Shown one piece after another: positions 19,427 to 30,686 of a stretch of DNA of 64,000 bases; the first letter of the stretch is position 1; every line of letters begins with the position of its first letter. The notes beneath the pieces were generated by a model. The model did not search any database and was not told where the DNA came from. It was given only the letters and a program-made list of their open reading frames with translations. Source of the stretch: Ostreococcus mediterraneus (lineage: Eukaryota; Chlorophyta; Mamiellophyceae; Mamiellales; Bathycoccaceae); NCBI GenBank assembly GCA_012295225.1, contig WMKK01000014.1, positions 358,007-422,006 of the forward strand. The letters run 5' to 3'. Made by a program: the position numbers and the translations under genes.

Positions 19427-20251
19427 ATGCAGGCGTTAACGACGACAAGACCAACGCTCGCGCACCAGTGCGCGTCGACGATGCGAACGCACAGACACGC
19501 GTCGACGACCGCGCCCACGCTTCGGATAACGCGCGATACCATCCTCTCTCGCGCGTCATCGAGGGAGAACGACAGCAGCAGCGCGAGCACATCATCAGAT
19601 GAATCACCTAACGGTGTGAGTGACATCAGCTACCCATGGGCGCAGCCCGGATACAGGGGCGCGGTGGTGAGCGCGATGGATGAGCGCGCGCAAGCCGCGG
19701 TGGTGAGCGCCGCCTGGCTCGCCGTGTGCGCGGCAACGTACGAATGCGTCACCGTCGTCGGTCCCGCGCTCGATCGTGCCGCGCCATCGCTCATGGCGTG
19801 GTCCAAATCAACCTGGCCCATCATCGGCGTCACCTACGTCGCCGCGGGCGTCGCGCACTTTGCCGTCCACGACGGCTTTGTGGCGATGATGCCCCACGAC
19901 GGCGCATGGGGCATCTGGCGCCTCCCTGGATCAAAATCATTCCACGTCAACTGGACCGGCGTGGCTGAAATACTAGGCGGCGCTGGATTAATGCTCGGGT
20001 CGCTCCCGTTCAACCTCACGCCCGAAGCGCTTCAGCCGATATTGACCCCGGCGTCCGCCGCCTGCCTCGCCGGTTTAAGCATGGCTGTGTACCCGGCAAA
20101 CCTATACATGTGGACCCACAACTCCCCTGGTCCACTTCCACCCGACGCCGACGAATCCATGCTCACCCTCCCTTGGCAAGGCCACCTCGCGCGCGCCGGT
20201 TTACAAGTTTTCTTATTGTCCATCTTGATCGCTCTCGCCCGCGGCGCGTAG
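19427..20251 (+). CDS. DoxX-like plastid membrane protein
   Basis: 274 residues. The first 60 or so are Ser/Thr/Arg-rich without regular acids (TTTRPTLAHQCASTMRTHRH), typical of an algal transit peptide. Four hydrophobic segments follow: about 88-108 (AAVVSAAWLAVCAATYECV), 128-150 (IIGVTYVAAGVAHFAVHDGF), 175-200 (WTGVAEILGGAGLMLGSLPF) and 207-230, with a last one at the end (VFLLSILIALAR). The pattern GVxHF, GxxEIxGGxGL and the four-helix layout fit DoxX-type proteins, seen in cyanobacteria and plastids. Function is unknown; bacterial DoxX relatives are linked to quinone redox chemistry. Thylakoid or envelope location is inferred. Confidence 0.65.
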   Translation: MQALTTTRPTLAHQCASTMRTHRHASTTAPTLRITRDTILSRASSRENDSSSASTSSDESPNGVSDISYPWAQPGYRGAVVSAMDERAQAAVVSAAWLAVCAATYECVTVVGPALDRAAPSLMAWSKSTWPIIGVTYVAAGVAHFAVHDGFVAMMPHDGAWGIWRLPGSKSFHVNWTGVAEILGGAGLMLGSLPFNLTPEALQPILTPASAACLAGLSMAVYPANLYMWTHNSPGPLPPDADESMLTLPWQGHLARAGLQVFLLSILIALARGA

Positions 20252-21796
20252 TCCCCCGACGCGACGCGCGTCGCCCGCGACGATATACAACACTTCAATA
20301 CACACACATACACACGTGATTAGGGTATATATACAGCACGAATACACGCGCGTGATGTACGCGTCACGCCGCGAAAGATCTCATAAAGATCTTATACAGT
20401 ACAGCTGACATCCATCGACCGGCGCGCGGAGTCGCCCGGGACGCGCCGACCGTCGCGTGTACACACCGCATGTCCGACCCACACACCGCATGTCCGACCC
20501 CCCCCCGCGCCCGTCGCGCCCCGATCGCGCGCGCGAGACGCCGCGCCCGCAGGCCCCCGCGCGGTGACCCCATCCACGCCACCCACACCCGGAGCCCGCG
20601 TCGGCGACGTGGCGTCTTCAACGCCGTGCGGACAGATTTCCGTCTAAAGTCCGGACGACGATACGTAGTATGGTGTACATATCTCTATATACCTGTACGG
20701 CGTTGAATTGTTTTGACTGCGCGTCAAATCTGCGGTGGCGAGATACGCCTCTCTCGATACTATCAAATACCGAATCATATAGCATGTTAACACATACAGT
20801 ACTACACGTAGTACGGTGTCACACACCACCCGTCACGCCGGTGACTCGAGATACGCCCGCGATCGCGTCTCGCGTCGCGCGCGATCGCCATACAGCACCG
20901 CGCGATCGGCCATGTATGCGCATCGCACACCACCCGCCAACACAGCCTACGATGCATCGATACAAAAACACACACACACGGGCATGCGGTCGTCTCGAGT
21001 ACGGTCGTGGAGCACACACGGCGATCGACGATCGCACGCGTCGGACATCTGGGATCTCGTCGCGCGCCGTCGGTGTGTTTTGTCTGTTTTGTCGCCAGTC
21101 AGCGCGGCCGCGGTCGTTTCGTGTCTCATTCTCGCGCGCGTCGATCGACGCACTCGTGCGACGACGACGACGACGACGGGGCGGGATTCGCGCGCGACGC
21201 GTGGGTGATATTTTTCGAGGTGCGTCGAGCGGCGATGTGCGGTGGCGGCGACGCGCGCGCGGGTGGACGCGCGCGCGTCCACCGATGGTCGCGCGTGGAC
21301 GCATTCGCATTCGCGGGGCATTCGCGTGACGCGGCGCGCGAATGTCATTCTAAATGACGCGTCCGGGGCGCGCGCGAGGGTGGGGTGGGCGCGCGCGCGG
21401 GCGTGGGTGATGGGTTGGGGTGTGGTGGTTCGCGATCGCGCGCGGAAGGGGGCGTAGGGGGGGGGTAGGGCGCGCGCGTGGGTGCGCGCGCGGCGTTCGG
21501 TCCCCTCTGGGACGACGCGACGGGAGATCTCGCGCGCGTGTGTGTGCGCGTCGCGCGTCGCGTACGGCGTGGGATCGCGCGCGGGTGGGGGTGGGGGTGA
21601 TGGAGGATATGTGTCTTCACGCGTGCGCGTCGCGAACGCGCGCGATCGCGCGTCGCGGCGGGCGTGGGAGAGGGGAATGGGTGATTGAAAACAGTTGTGC
21701 CCAGGGGGACGAAGTCGCGGCTGTGTGTCCCGAGCGTCGGGCGCGAAAGTCACACATTCGCGATGACTGACGAGTGTGCGTGCGCGTGTGCGTGTG
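20252..21796 (+). promoter_or_regulatory. Long GC-rich leader before the HARE-HTH gene
   Basis: About 1.5 kb without a supported gene. It contains a direct 20-base duplication (20461-20500), a GTACTAC/GTAGTAC inverted repeat (20799-20814) and strongly biased CG-rich simple sequence from about 21100 to 21700. A GACTGAC branch-like word at 21764 and a TGAAACAG at 21805-21812 look like the end of a leader intron, which would overlap the first ATG of the next gene. The open frames here, including a long one on the minus strand, are low-complexity and I do not regard them as genes. Confidence 0.5.
20461..20500. repeat. Direct tandem duplication, 20-base unit, two copies
   Basis: Two identical copies of the unit ACACACCGCATGTCCGACCC are adjacent, followed by a run of C. 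The duplicate is in noncoding sequence upstream of the HARE-HTH gene and looks like a recent slippage or local duplication. Confidence 0.9.
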
Positions 21797-23095
21797 ATGA
21801 CTACTGAAACAGGAGAAAACAAAACGAGTACGACGCGTATGACGCGAAGCGACGGGGTGACGGCGGCGCCGGCGGCGGTGCGGAGACGCGCGCCGCCGGC
21901 GTCGAAGACGTCTTGCGCGAGTCGGGACGACTCGGCTGAGCCTCTGACGGTGTATAAGAGTGGTGGTGGTGGCTCTAAAGCGAGTGTGAATGTGCAGGAA
22001 CACAGCAATGGTGTGATTGAGGGGCGTCGGACGCCGGAGAATGGTGGTGCGTCGATGATGGGACAGAGTAAGCGCGCGGCGGCGCCGGCGACGTCGAATT
22101 CGGATTCAGACGAGGAGGCGCAAATGGTGAAGAGGGCGAAGAAGAATTGGAGCGCCGATGCCGTGGCGCTTGGGTATGAAGTGGGGACGATTAAGCACAG
22201 TGCGTATGTGTTGCTTGCGGAGAATGGCACGCGTGGGATGACGGTGGCGTCGATTGTCGGCACGGCGCAACGGCTGTCCATGTACAGCTGGGGCACGTGC
22301 AAGACGCCGAATAATTCAGTCACCGCGGCGTTGAGTCAAGACGAGACATTTGTGCGCATCGCACCGAGTACGTATTGCTTGAGGTCACAGTTACGTGGCT
22401 CAGGTATGGATTTACCCGCACCGCGTACATCGAGTGGATCGCACGACAGCGGGGCGACGGGGATCGGACACGCCCATCATGCGCGACACGTCGACAGCGG
22501 GCACAGCGGACCGAGCGGCGCGCGGGCTAAGAAGCACGCCGCCGCCGCGCCACGAGCGCACGTACGCGCGCAGTCGCCCATGCACTTTGTCATGGACGAG
22601 CCAACGTACAGTGGGTACCATCACGAGCACGATCACGACGAGTGTGACACGGTGAATATCCAGATCGAGGACGCGCTCGATCGCGTCGGGGATGAAGTGA
22701 AAAAGACGGCGGATAAGCTCGCGCAGGAGAGCTACAGGCGACGCATGGATGTGTATGGCCACGGGTTCGGTGTATCGAATGCGGGTGAGTTTGGGACTTC
22801 GTTTCACTTTCCTCCGCCGGAAATCGTTCGGCCTGATCATTCGCCCAACGCCGCAGTGGCTGGGAGCTGTTTGCTCTACTACCCCACGGCGTCGGCGCGC
22901 GGGGGCGACGTCTCGGCGTCGCCACTCGTACCCACCGAAGCAACGCATCGAGCAGTGACATGGAAAGATGAAGCGAAGAGGCTTAACGTGAAAACGCAAA
23001 AGACTCCCAAGGCATCAAGCGCGATGACGCTCCCGTCCTGGGTGCTGGAACAGTATCGCGAAGAGCACAATGCGATTTTGTGCGACGACTTGTGA
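21797..23095 (+). CDS. HARE-HTH domain nuclear protein
   Basis: 432 residues from ATG 21797. Residues about 130-195 form a HARE-HTH domain (shared by HB1, ASXL and restriction endonucleases): GTIKHSAYVLLAENGTRGMT, VASIVGTAQRLSMYSWGTC, NSVTAALSQDETFVRI and PSTYCLRSQ. Before it are a polar low-complexity N-terminus and a basic MVKRAKKNWS stretch that may be a nuclear signal. After it are a His-rich region (about 210-290) and the C-terminal EYR-type helix SWVLEQYREEHNAIL. In other eukaryotes the domain links DNA or chromatin recognition to remodelling or Polycomb-type complexes. A probable intron acceptor at 21812 falls inside the first codons, so the true start may instead be the ATG at 21839. 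The long leader fits a regulatory gene. Confidence 0.7.
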   Translation: MTTETGENKTSTTRMTRSDGVTAAPAAVRRRAPPASKTSCASRDDSAEPLTVYKSGGGGSKASVNVQEHSNGVIEGRRTPENGGASMMGQSKRAAAPATSNSDSDEEAQMVKRAKKNWSADAVALGYEVGTIKHSAYVLLAENGTRGMTVASIVGTAQRLSMYSWGTCKTPNNSVTAALSQDETFVRIAPSTYCLRSQLRGSGMDLPAPRTSSGSHDSGATGIGHAHHARHVDSGHSGPSGARAKKHAAAAPRAHVRAQSPMHFVMDEPTYSGYHHEHDHDECDTVNIQIEDALDRVGDEVKKTADKLAQESYRRRMDVYGHGFGVSNAGEFGTSFHFPPPEIVRPDHSPNAAVAGSCLLYYPTASARGGDVSASPLVPTEATHRAVTWKDEAKRLNVKTQKTPKASSAMTLPSWVLEQYREEHNAILCDDL

Positions 23096-23387
23096 CGAGT
23101 CAACTACTTTTTTGTTGTGAGCCAATACCGAACGATTTCCGTCGCTGACAGGCGCGTGCAATCGCATCAATAATGTTGTAATTCTAAAACTTTTCTCTGT
23201 CTCAAGAATATATTATACAATGATCATTTGTTAAATTTTTTTACAAGGCTGTGAACGGTGCGTCGGGAATATGAAAATTTGCGGCGCGAGCGCTGCATGT
23301 AAACGCCTTTTTGTTTCGATATATGTATATAAGTGTGCGTACCACGCTTAAAGATGCGTGTGTATTTATATGCAGAGCGCCGCGAGA

Positions 23388-25098
<1,711 letters not shown>

Positions 25099-26649
25099 CT
25101 AGGAGAGTTTCACGCTGCCGCGCTTGGTCGGGAGGGAGGGGGAGTGATTGGAGGCGGAGGCGTAGGACATCAAATCATCAGACTTGACCGCGGTGACGTG
25201 CCTGGCGTAGAGGAGCAGCGCGGTGAGCGCGCTCGATGCCATGAAGATGAGCTCGTAGAATTTTGAGTAGAAGCGAAACTCTAAATCCGCGCCCAAGGCT
25301 TCGGTGACGACTTCTCGGTAACTCTGTGGGAGTTGCTCGCGTACGAGGAGTACGGAGGATAAGAAATATAGACCGACCATTTCTGTGGTGAAGAGCACGA
25401 GGGCATTCGTGGTGACGCCGCCACCGACGGCGAAGAAGAGCTTTGTGAGCTGGAGCACAAAGTTTTGCATTGAGTTGCCGACGAGAAAGGCGATGAGAAG
25501 CAAGCTGAGGTATTGCGATAAGACTTCTGGGTCGATGACGATGGATTTGTTTGCCAAAAACAAATGCAAAGCAGTGGTGATTGGATCCGTCGTCGGTGCC
25601 GCGCGCGTGATCAAACGCTTCAAGCCAAAAATAAACCGGTACGAGCACACGACAAACATGGCGACGCCGCACGCCTCCAAGAACCTTCCGTACGGCGTTT
25701 TCGCAATCTTTGCCCGCTCGCGCTGAAGATTTACGTCGTGAAGTTCGTAAAATAAAGTCTTGTTCACTGTTTCCAAAGCATCGATTTCCGAGCTCAAATT
25801 GATGAGCTGATTCGCTCGACCTCGAGCGAGGCCGGGGAGACGCAAGCTCGACGTGAGCTTGCCAAATAAACTCCCCGAACTCGATGCAGACGCACTCGAT
25901 GCCGCCGCGCCGCTTTCCTCACGCGCTATATCATTTTTTAACGTCACCACGCGCTTTTTGCGCTCGACAATAGTCTCAATGCTTTGCACTAATCGCCGCT
26001 CCAAGCTCGACACCTCGGCGTCTGGAATGGCGCGGTTAAACACGCGCATCGTGGTGTACGGAAAATGCACCGCACCAAACCCCGATAACACACCTAATAA
26101 AGAAATGCCCAACACCGCCGTCCGCGACACGACGCGAATCATCGTCCACTTCCCCGCAACCTCTGTACCATCGCGCGCGACGTGCGCGTGCGCGCTCCCG
26201 CTCGCGCGCATCGATATAAACGTCACCACAAAAATCGCCGTACTCGCCGTCGCCAGCGCCATGGCTTTCACCCGCCCTCGTCGTCGCTCACGCACACCAT
26301 CCACACCACCAACCCCACCCATCGTCACATCCACCGTCCTCGCCACCATCGCCTCAAACGCACCGAAAAACATCTGCCAAGGCGCGACGACGAGCAACGC
26401 CGCCGTCGCCAACCTCAAATTCAACGCCCAATGCCCGCGCAAAAACTCCTTCGTCATCACCCCAGCCACCTCATACAACATCAACATCAACATCGAACTC
26501 GTCACCGCGAACGTCGTCGCAAACGTGCACCCAACGCGCGGGGAAATCAAGTCCCGGGTCTCGGCGCACAGCGCGCTCTTGAGAAACCAATCCCCGAACG
26601 CGTAGAGCCCGCTCGCGGTGACGCACGCGATCGCCGTCTCGCGCACCAT
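25099..26649 (-). CDS. GPR89: GPR89/GTG-type multipass membrane protein (Golgi pH regulator)
   Basis: 516 residues with about nine hydrophobic segments. N-terminal segments lie near 5-25, 40-65, 78-100, 127-148 and 168-192; a charged middle stretch (about 215-320) with a coiled-coil-like EIDALETVNKTLFYELHDVN; then segments near 338-355, 388-408, 418-440 and 480-500. FGAVHFPYTTM and the C-terminal DPEVLSQYLSLLLIAFLVG, NSMQNFVLQL and EMVGLYFLSSVLLVR match the GPHR/GTG family. In animals it is an anion channel controlling Golgi pH; Arabidopsis GTG1/2 have been proposed as abscisic acid-binding G-protein-like receptors, a claim that is debated. Likely Golgi/ER membrane. The overall layout looks complete. 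Confidence 0.92.
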   Translation of the reverse strand: MVRETAIACVTASGLYAFGDWFLKSALCAETRDLISPRVGCTFATTFAVTSSMLMLMLYEVAGVMTKEFLRGHWALNLRLATAALLVVAPWQMFFGAFEAMVARTVDVTMGGVGGVDGVRERRRGRVKAMALATASTAIFVVTFISMRASGSAHAHVARDGTEVAGKWTMIRVVSRTAVLGISLLGVLSGFGAVHFPYTTMRVFNRAIPDAEVSSLERRLVQSIETIVERKKRVVTLKNDIAREESGAAASSASASSSGSLFGKLTSSLRLPGLARGRANQLINLSSEIDALETVNKTLFYELHDVNLQRERAKIAKTPYGRFLEACGVAMFVVCSYRFIFGLKRLITRAAPTTDPITTALHLFLANKSIVIDPEVLSQYLSLLLIAFLVGNSMQNFVLQLTKLFFAVGGGVTTNALVLFTTEMVGLYFLSSVLLVREQLPQSYREVVTEALGADLEFRFYSKFYELIFMASSALTALLLYARHVTAVKSDDLMSYASASNHSPSLPTKRGSVKLS

Positions 26650-27165
26650 CGCGTGCGACTCTGCGTGTCACCCGCACGCCCTCACCCACCGCCGTCGTCG
26701 CCGGTCGACGCGCGACGCGCGGTGCGGCCGTCGCGCAGCGGGCCACCGACGACCGAGTCGAGTCGAGTCGAGTCGAGCGTTGGACCGACGACACTCGGAC
26801 ATTCGGCACGTTCGGACATCCGGCATCCCACACGCGATATAGCACCACCCTCACGCGCGCGCGAACCACGCATTCGAGCACGCGCGCGCGCCGTGAAGCA
26901 CCGCAAAAAAATCACACGCGCACGTACACATATATATACGCGGATCCCACACAGGCGTAGTGACGCACACAATGCGAGCAAACGAGACGCATAAAAACAT
27001 ACACGCGCACGAATCCCACAGAGGCGTAGTGACGCGCCCAATATGAGCGAACGAGACGCATAAAAACATACACGCGATCGACGCCGACGCGGCGGCGGCG
27101 GCGGCCGATTGCGATTGCGATTGCGATTGCGACGTCACTTTCGCGCTCTCGTGCACGCCGGAGCG
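26650..27165. promoter_or_regulatory. Divergent GPR89 / RRM protein promoter region
   Basis: 516 bases between opposite starts. It includes GAGTC pentamer slippage (about 26755-26780) and a 69-base tandem duplication at 26944-27081. The repeated unit carries GACGCATAAAAACATACACGC, an A-rich box that could act as a TATA-like element. No gene is supported. Confidence 0.5.
26944..27081. repeat. Tandem duplication, 69-base unit, two diverged copies
   Basis: Copy 1 starts at 26944 and copy 2 at 27013. Both run ATCCCACA-AGGCGTAGTGACGC, then an AATG/ATATG-GCGA part, AACGAGACGC, ATAAAAACATACACGCG. A handful of substitutions separate them. It lies 90-220 bases upstream of the RRM gene start, so each copy brings a possible core-promoter box. 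Confidence 0.85.
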
Positions 27166-28342
27166 ATGTCTGACACCGCCGCACCCGCGCGATTATACGT
27201 CGGGAACATCCCATGGAGCACCACGATCGATGAGCTCCGCGACATCTTCGCCGAGTGCGGAGGCGTGCGCGACGTGGACATCCCCACCGGGCGCCAAGGC
27301 CGATCGCGCGGGTACGGGATCGTGGAGTTTAACACCACGGAGGAGGCGCACGCGGCGGTGACGCGCATGGATGGTACGTGTGGCGTGTGATGTGATGTGA
27401 TGTGATGTTCGTGCGTGGGTTGGGTGCGATCGCGATCGCGCGCGACGACGGGTGCGCATCGTGTGGCGCGATCGTGGATGCGATGAAAATGGATTGTCAG
27501 GGCGCGGGATGGATTGGGGTGGTTCGTCGGGCGTTGGTTTTCGTAAGGCGTTGGTTTTAGTGAGTCGTTGGGGTGGTGTGTGGACGGTGGTGATGGGTGG
27601 TGTGATGGGTGTGTGGTCTTTGGTGTGTTTGCGCGCGTATGTGTATCGTGACTGACGAGATGATTGACGTTTGGATGGATGCGCAGGGCACGCGCTCGGC
27701 GATCGCACGATCACGGTGCGCGAGGACAAGGCGCCGACGAAGGCGGCTGTTGGTGGTAAGAAGCTCAACTCTGCTGTGCTCAGTGATGCTCCGGCTGGTG
27801 GTGATGGGTGCCGCTGCTACTTTGGTAACCTCGCGTGGGAAACTACGGAGGAGACGTTGATCACCCACTGCACCGGGTTTGGCATGAATGTGGTGCAAGC
27901 CGAAGTCGCTCGTCAAAGCGGCGGCCGCTCCAAGGGGTGGGCGTTGGTTGATTTCGCCACGGCTGAGGAGGCGCAAGACGCGATTGAGCGCATGCACAAC
28001 TCTGATGTTCAAGGTCGATCGATCATCGTTCGCGTCGAACGCCCGGGCGCCGGCGCCAAGGGTGCGCGCGTGGAGACGCGTCCTGAGAACTCGAGCGGTT
28101 TGCAAATCGTCGTGCGCAACTTGCCGTGGACGACGACGAGCGAAGATCTTCGCCAAGTGTTCCAACAAGTCGGTAACGTCGTGAACGCCGTTGCGGTGTG
28201 CCACACCGATACTGGTCGCTCCAAGGGTTGGGGCACCGTGTTGTTTGAAACCCGCGAACAAGCGCAAGCCGCGATTCAAGGTTTCAACGGCGTCGAGTTG
28301 GAGCACCGCCCGATGCAAATCAAACTCGATCGCTTCGATTAA
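27166..28342 (+). CDS. Three-RRM RNA/single-strand DNA-binding protein, two exons
   Basis: Exon 1 is 27166-27373, the intron 27374-27686 (313 bases), exon 2 27687-28342; the product is 287 residues. The donor is GTACGTG, the branch GACTGAC, the acceptor GCGCAG, and the join reads RMDGHALGDRTITVRED, a normal end of an RRM. RRM1 (about 9-80) has LYVGNIPW and RGYGIVEF; RRM2 (about 110-185) CYFGNLAW and KGWALVDF; RRM3 (about 207-286) IVVRNLPW and KGWGTVLF. RNP1 and RNP2 aromatic residues are partly present. Three RRMs with little else resemble the Gbp2/Hrb1 and algal Gbp1 type, which bind poly(A) RNA or G-rich telomere strands. That link is only by layout. No transit peptide is seen, so nucleus or cytosol is likely. 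Confidence 0.85.
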
Positions 28343-28648
28343 GAATGATGTTAACGAACGAAGCAATGCACGGTATCTGTTTTAAGAAACGTACGGCCAA
28401 GATGGGCAGCGTGTTATGAAGAAGTAAAAGGGAGAAGAAGAGATGACTTAAGAAAGGAGAGTGAGCACAAAAAACAACCACCGTTTAGTTAGTTGTGCTG
28501 CGTTATCAGACGCAGGGCGATGAAGCGAAGGCGCGGAAGGGTCACCGCCAGAATGGTCAGCGACACTTGTTTCACAAGACGATTAAAAACAACTTGTTGA
28601 ATTCTACGTATCACTGAATTAAAAATCAAATCTAAAATCAATCCCCAA
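28343..28648. other. Convergent 3' region between the RRM gene and PRP40
   Basis: 306 bases between two converging stops. The sequence is A-rich and purine-rich near 28385-28470. A short minus-strand frame overlapping the PRP40 end has no homology, and I do not call it. Confidence 0.5.
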
Positions 28649-30262
28649 TCACCTGTCGTCGTCGTCGTCGTTGTCTCGCCCGCTATGACGTCTTTTGCCC
28701 CTTGAATCGTCGCTATACTCGCCTTTACGCTTCGCAGCTTTCTCCCTTTCGCGTCGCCCAACTTTCTTAATAAATTTGTCAAACATCTCGCGCGCTTCTT
28801 TCCTCGGCGCGTGTTTCCACGCGGCGTCTAATCGATACAATTTCTCCGCCGCCTCCCACGTAGTGTCGCCAAACAACTCGCGCGCCTTGTAACCGTCGTG
28901 CAACAAATCCTCAAAATCATCCAACAATCGGTCATTTTCGTCCTCGATGTCGTTAATCAAGTCTTCAAATAACTCACGTGGACGAGATCCGTCGAGGTTT
29001 TGACACATGTCGAGATACCTCGCGTCGTTTTCGACGCGCGCTACGAAGGATTTCCAAGGCATGCGCGGCCGAATGACGCCATCGCTTTGACGCTCGCGAA
29101 GCAATTCCACAAACGCCTCCCGTCGCTTACGCTCCTCTCGCGACTGCGCACGACGAGCGTCATCCACAGCCTTTTCTTCTGTTTTCATGAGATCACGCAT
29201 GAGCGCTTCGAATACTTCAAGCTGGTCCATAGGTTGGCACCGCGCCGCGCGCTCGTCGTTTTTGACGGCTTCGTACGCCTTGCGCCACGGTGTCTCGACG
29301 TCGATCCCAGCCTCAACTAAGCACTCCCGGAACTCTTCTTGCGTCTCAAGCTTACTTTGTTTACGCTCTCGCGCCTCACGATGTTGCAAACCGCGCGTGA
29401 AATCTTCGAATAACTCTACACGCTCGCGACCATTGCTCACCGCCTTCCATCGTACGTCCTCGCAAAGCGCGGCTTCGATGCCGTCGTCTCTCGTCAATCT
29501 CGTGCTCGATGTAATATTCAGCGCCTCTCTGCGCTCTTCTAAAAGAGCTATAAACCCTTCGCGTGCTTTCTTCTCCGCCATGCGCTTTGCTTCGCGTTCA
29601 AGCTTGGTTTGCATCATTTGATATTCATTCAAACATTGCTTTTTTTCACTCGTCGTTGCGAGCGCGTCGAAACGCTCGTCTGTTTTTGTTCTATTCACCA
29701 CCTCTTCCCATTTCGTGTTCGCTCGCACGCCGTGTGCAGCGAGCATCTTCTTAAACGCTTCCTTTGCGTCCTCGACCGAGGCGTAATGCGTCGTAACGCG
29801 GGCTTTAGCGTCGAGTTCGGTCGCTCCGCTCGCCTGCGCCGTCCCGCGTCCCGATCCCGTCTTCCGACGCACAATTTCCCGAACTTCCTGGATTTCTTTT
29901 GGCACCTCCCAAGTGGTCTCACCCGTAACGTCATGCACGTAATACCGTCGTGTACGCCCGGCTTCATCGCTCGGCGTATCGTACGCCGTCCAACGCGTCG
30001 CGCGTTCCGCTCGCTCCAGCGTCGTCATCAAACATTCAGGCTTTTGATACGTCGACGACTTAGTATTCACGTTATACCAATACGGCCGTCCATCAGGCGC
30101 GCGGTGTTCTTCCCACGCCCGCGCCTCGGGATCGTCCGAAACCACGGGCGCGGGCGCGAGCGTCCTCGAAGGCGCCGCGGTTGCGTTTGAGCTTCGCGGA
30201 GCCGTCGACGCGTCCTCAGTCATCCAGTGCGGCACGCTCGACGGCCGTCCGCGATTCGCCAT
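28649..30262 (-). CDS. PRP40: Pre-mRNA processing protein PRP40 (WW and FF domains)
   Basis: 537 residues. Two WW domains at about 47-76 (AWEEHRAPDGRPYWYN ... STYQKP) and 90-123 (RWTAYDTPSDEAGR ... TTWEVP) are followed by five FF domains: AKEAFKKMLAAHGV (about 168), AREGFIALLEERRE (about 240), QEEFRECLVEAGID (about 310), RREAFVELLRERQS (about 380) and RLLDDFEDLLHDGY (about 445). The C-terminus is basic and serine-rich. In yeast and plants PRP40 is a U1 snRNP protein; the WW pair binds proline-rich splicing factors and the FF repeats bind the RNA polymerase II tail. Slightly shorter than yeast Prp40 (583). Retaining it fits the presence of real introns here, two of which lie within 6 kb. Confidence 0.93.
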   Translation of the reverse strand: MANRGRPSSVPHWMTEDASTAPRSSNATAAPSRTLAPAPVVSDDPEARAWEEHRAPDGRPYWYNVNTKSSTYQKPECLMTTLERAERATRWTAYDTPSDEAGRTRRYYVHDVTGETTWEVPKEIQEVREIVRRKTGSGRGTAQASGATELDAKARVTTHYASVEDAKEAFKKMLAAHGVRANTKWEEVVNRTKTDERFDALATTSEKKQCLNEYQMMQTKLEREAKRMAEKKAREGFIALLEERREALNITSSTRLTRDDGIEAALCEDVRWKAVSNGRERVELFEDFTRGLQHREARERKQSKLETQEEFRECLVEAGIDVETPWRKAYEAVKNDERAARCQPMDQLEVFEALMRDLMKTEEKAVDDARRAQSREERKRREAFVELLRERQSDGVIRPRMPWKSFVARVENDARYLDMCQNLDGSRPRELFEDLINDIEDENDRLLDDFEDLLHDGYKARELFGDTTWEAAEKLYRLDAAWKHAPRKEAREMFDKFIKKVGRREREKAAKRKGEYSDDSRGKRRHSGRDNDDDDDR

Positions 30263-30449
30263 GGTGACGCGTCCCTATGCGCGTGCGTTCGACGTGCGCG
30301 TGCGCGTGCGCGCGTGATTCGGAGGTGTGCGTCGATGTGTGCCGTCATGTGTTACAAGCGCGCTAGTCTACTAATCCTAATCCTAATCTTCCTCGCGTGT
30401 GCGCGCGCACGGGCACGCACCGATACCGCCGTACGAATAAACCACACGC

Positions 30450-30686
30450 TCATATGCTATCCTGTCCGTCATCCTCTTCGTCGTTCTCTTCGCCGTCGCT
30501 CTCACGCGCGGCATCGACGAGTACGCCTCGCGCGCGCATCAATCCATTCAATCGCCCCATCGCCTGCTCCTTTGACGCCTGTACCGCGCGCTCAATCCCA
30601 CGCGCGTCGTCGCCATCGATCATCACGTCATCGTTCGTCGTCTCTTCGCCGTTCGCGGTGACGGTGACGGTGACATTGCGCGACAT
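30450..30686 (-). CDS. Small acidic-tailed protein, possibly KEOPS subunit GON7-like
   Basis: 78 residues: MSRNVTVTVTANGEETTNDD, a central helix GIERAVQASKEQAMGRLNGLM and an acidic tail ESDGEENDEEDD. Human GON7 has a similar plan: a short beta start, a QGLLSGVAQMKDMV-type helix and an acidic tail. The likeness is faint and based on layout, so the name is a suggestion. Its ATG overlaps the start of the SWSAP1-like gene on the other strand (CATG at 30684-30687). The stop is 187 bases from the PRP40 start. Against it: the region is short and both strands are open here, so it could be a chance frame. Confidence 0.35.
   Translation of the reverse strand: MSRNVTVTVTANGEETTNDDVMIDGDDARGIERAVQASKEQAMGRLNGLMRARGVLVDAARESDGEENDEEDDGQDSI

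Noticed and set aside
20947-22323. 458-codon minus-strand frame across the HARE-HTH leader and gene
   Set aside because: Low-complexity Arg/Pro/Ser sequence opposite a real gene, with no recognisable domain.
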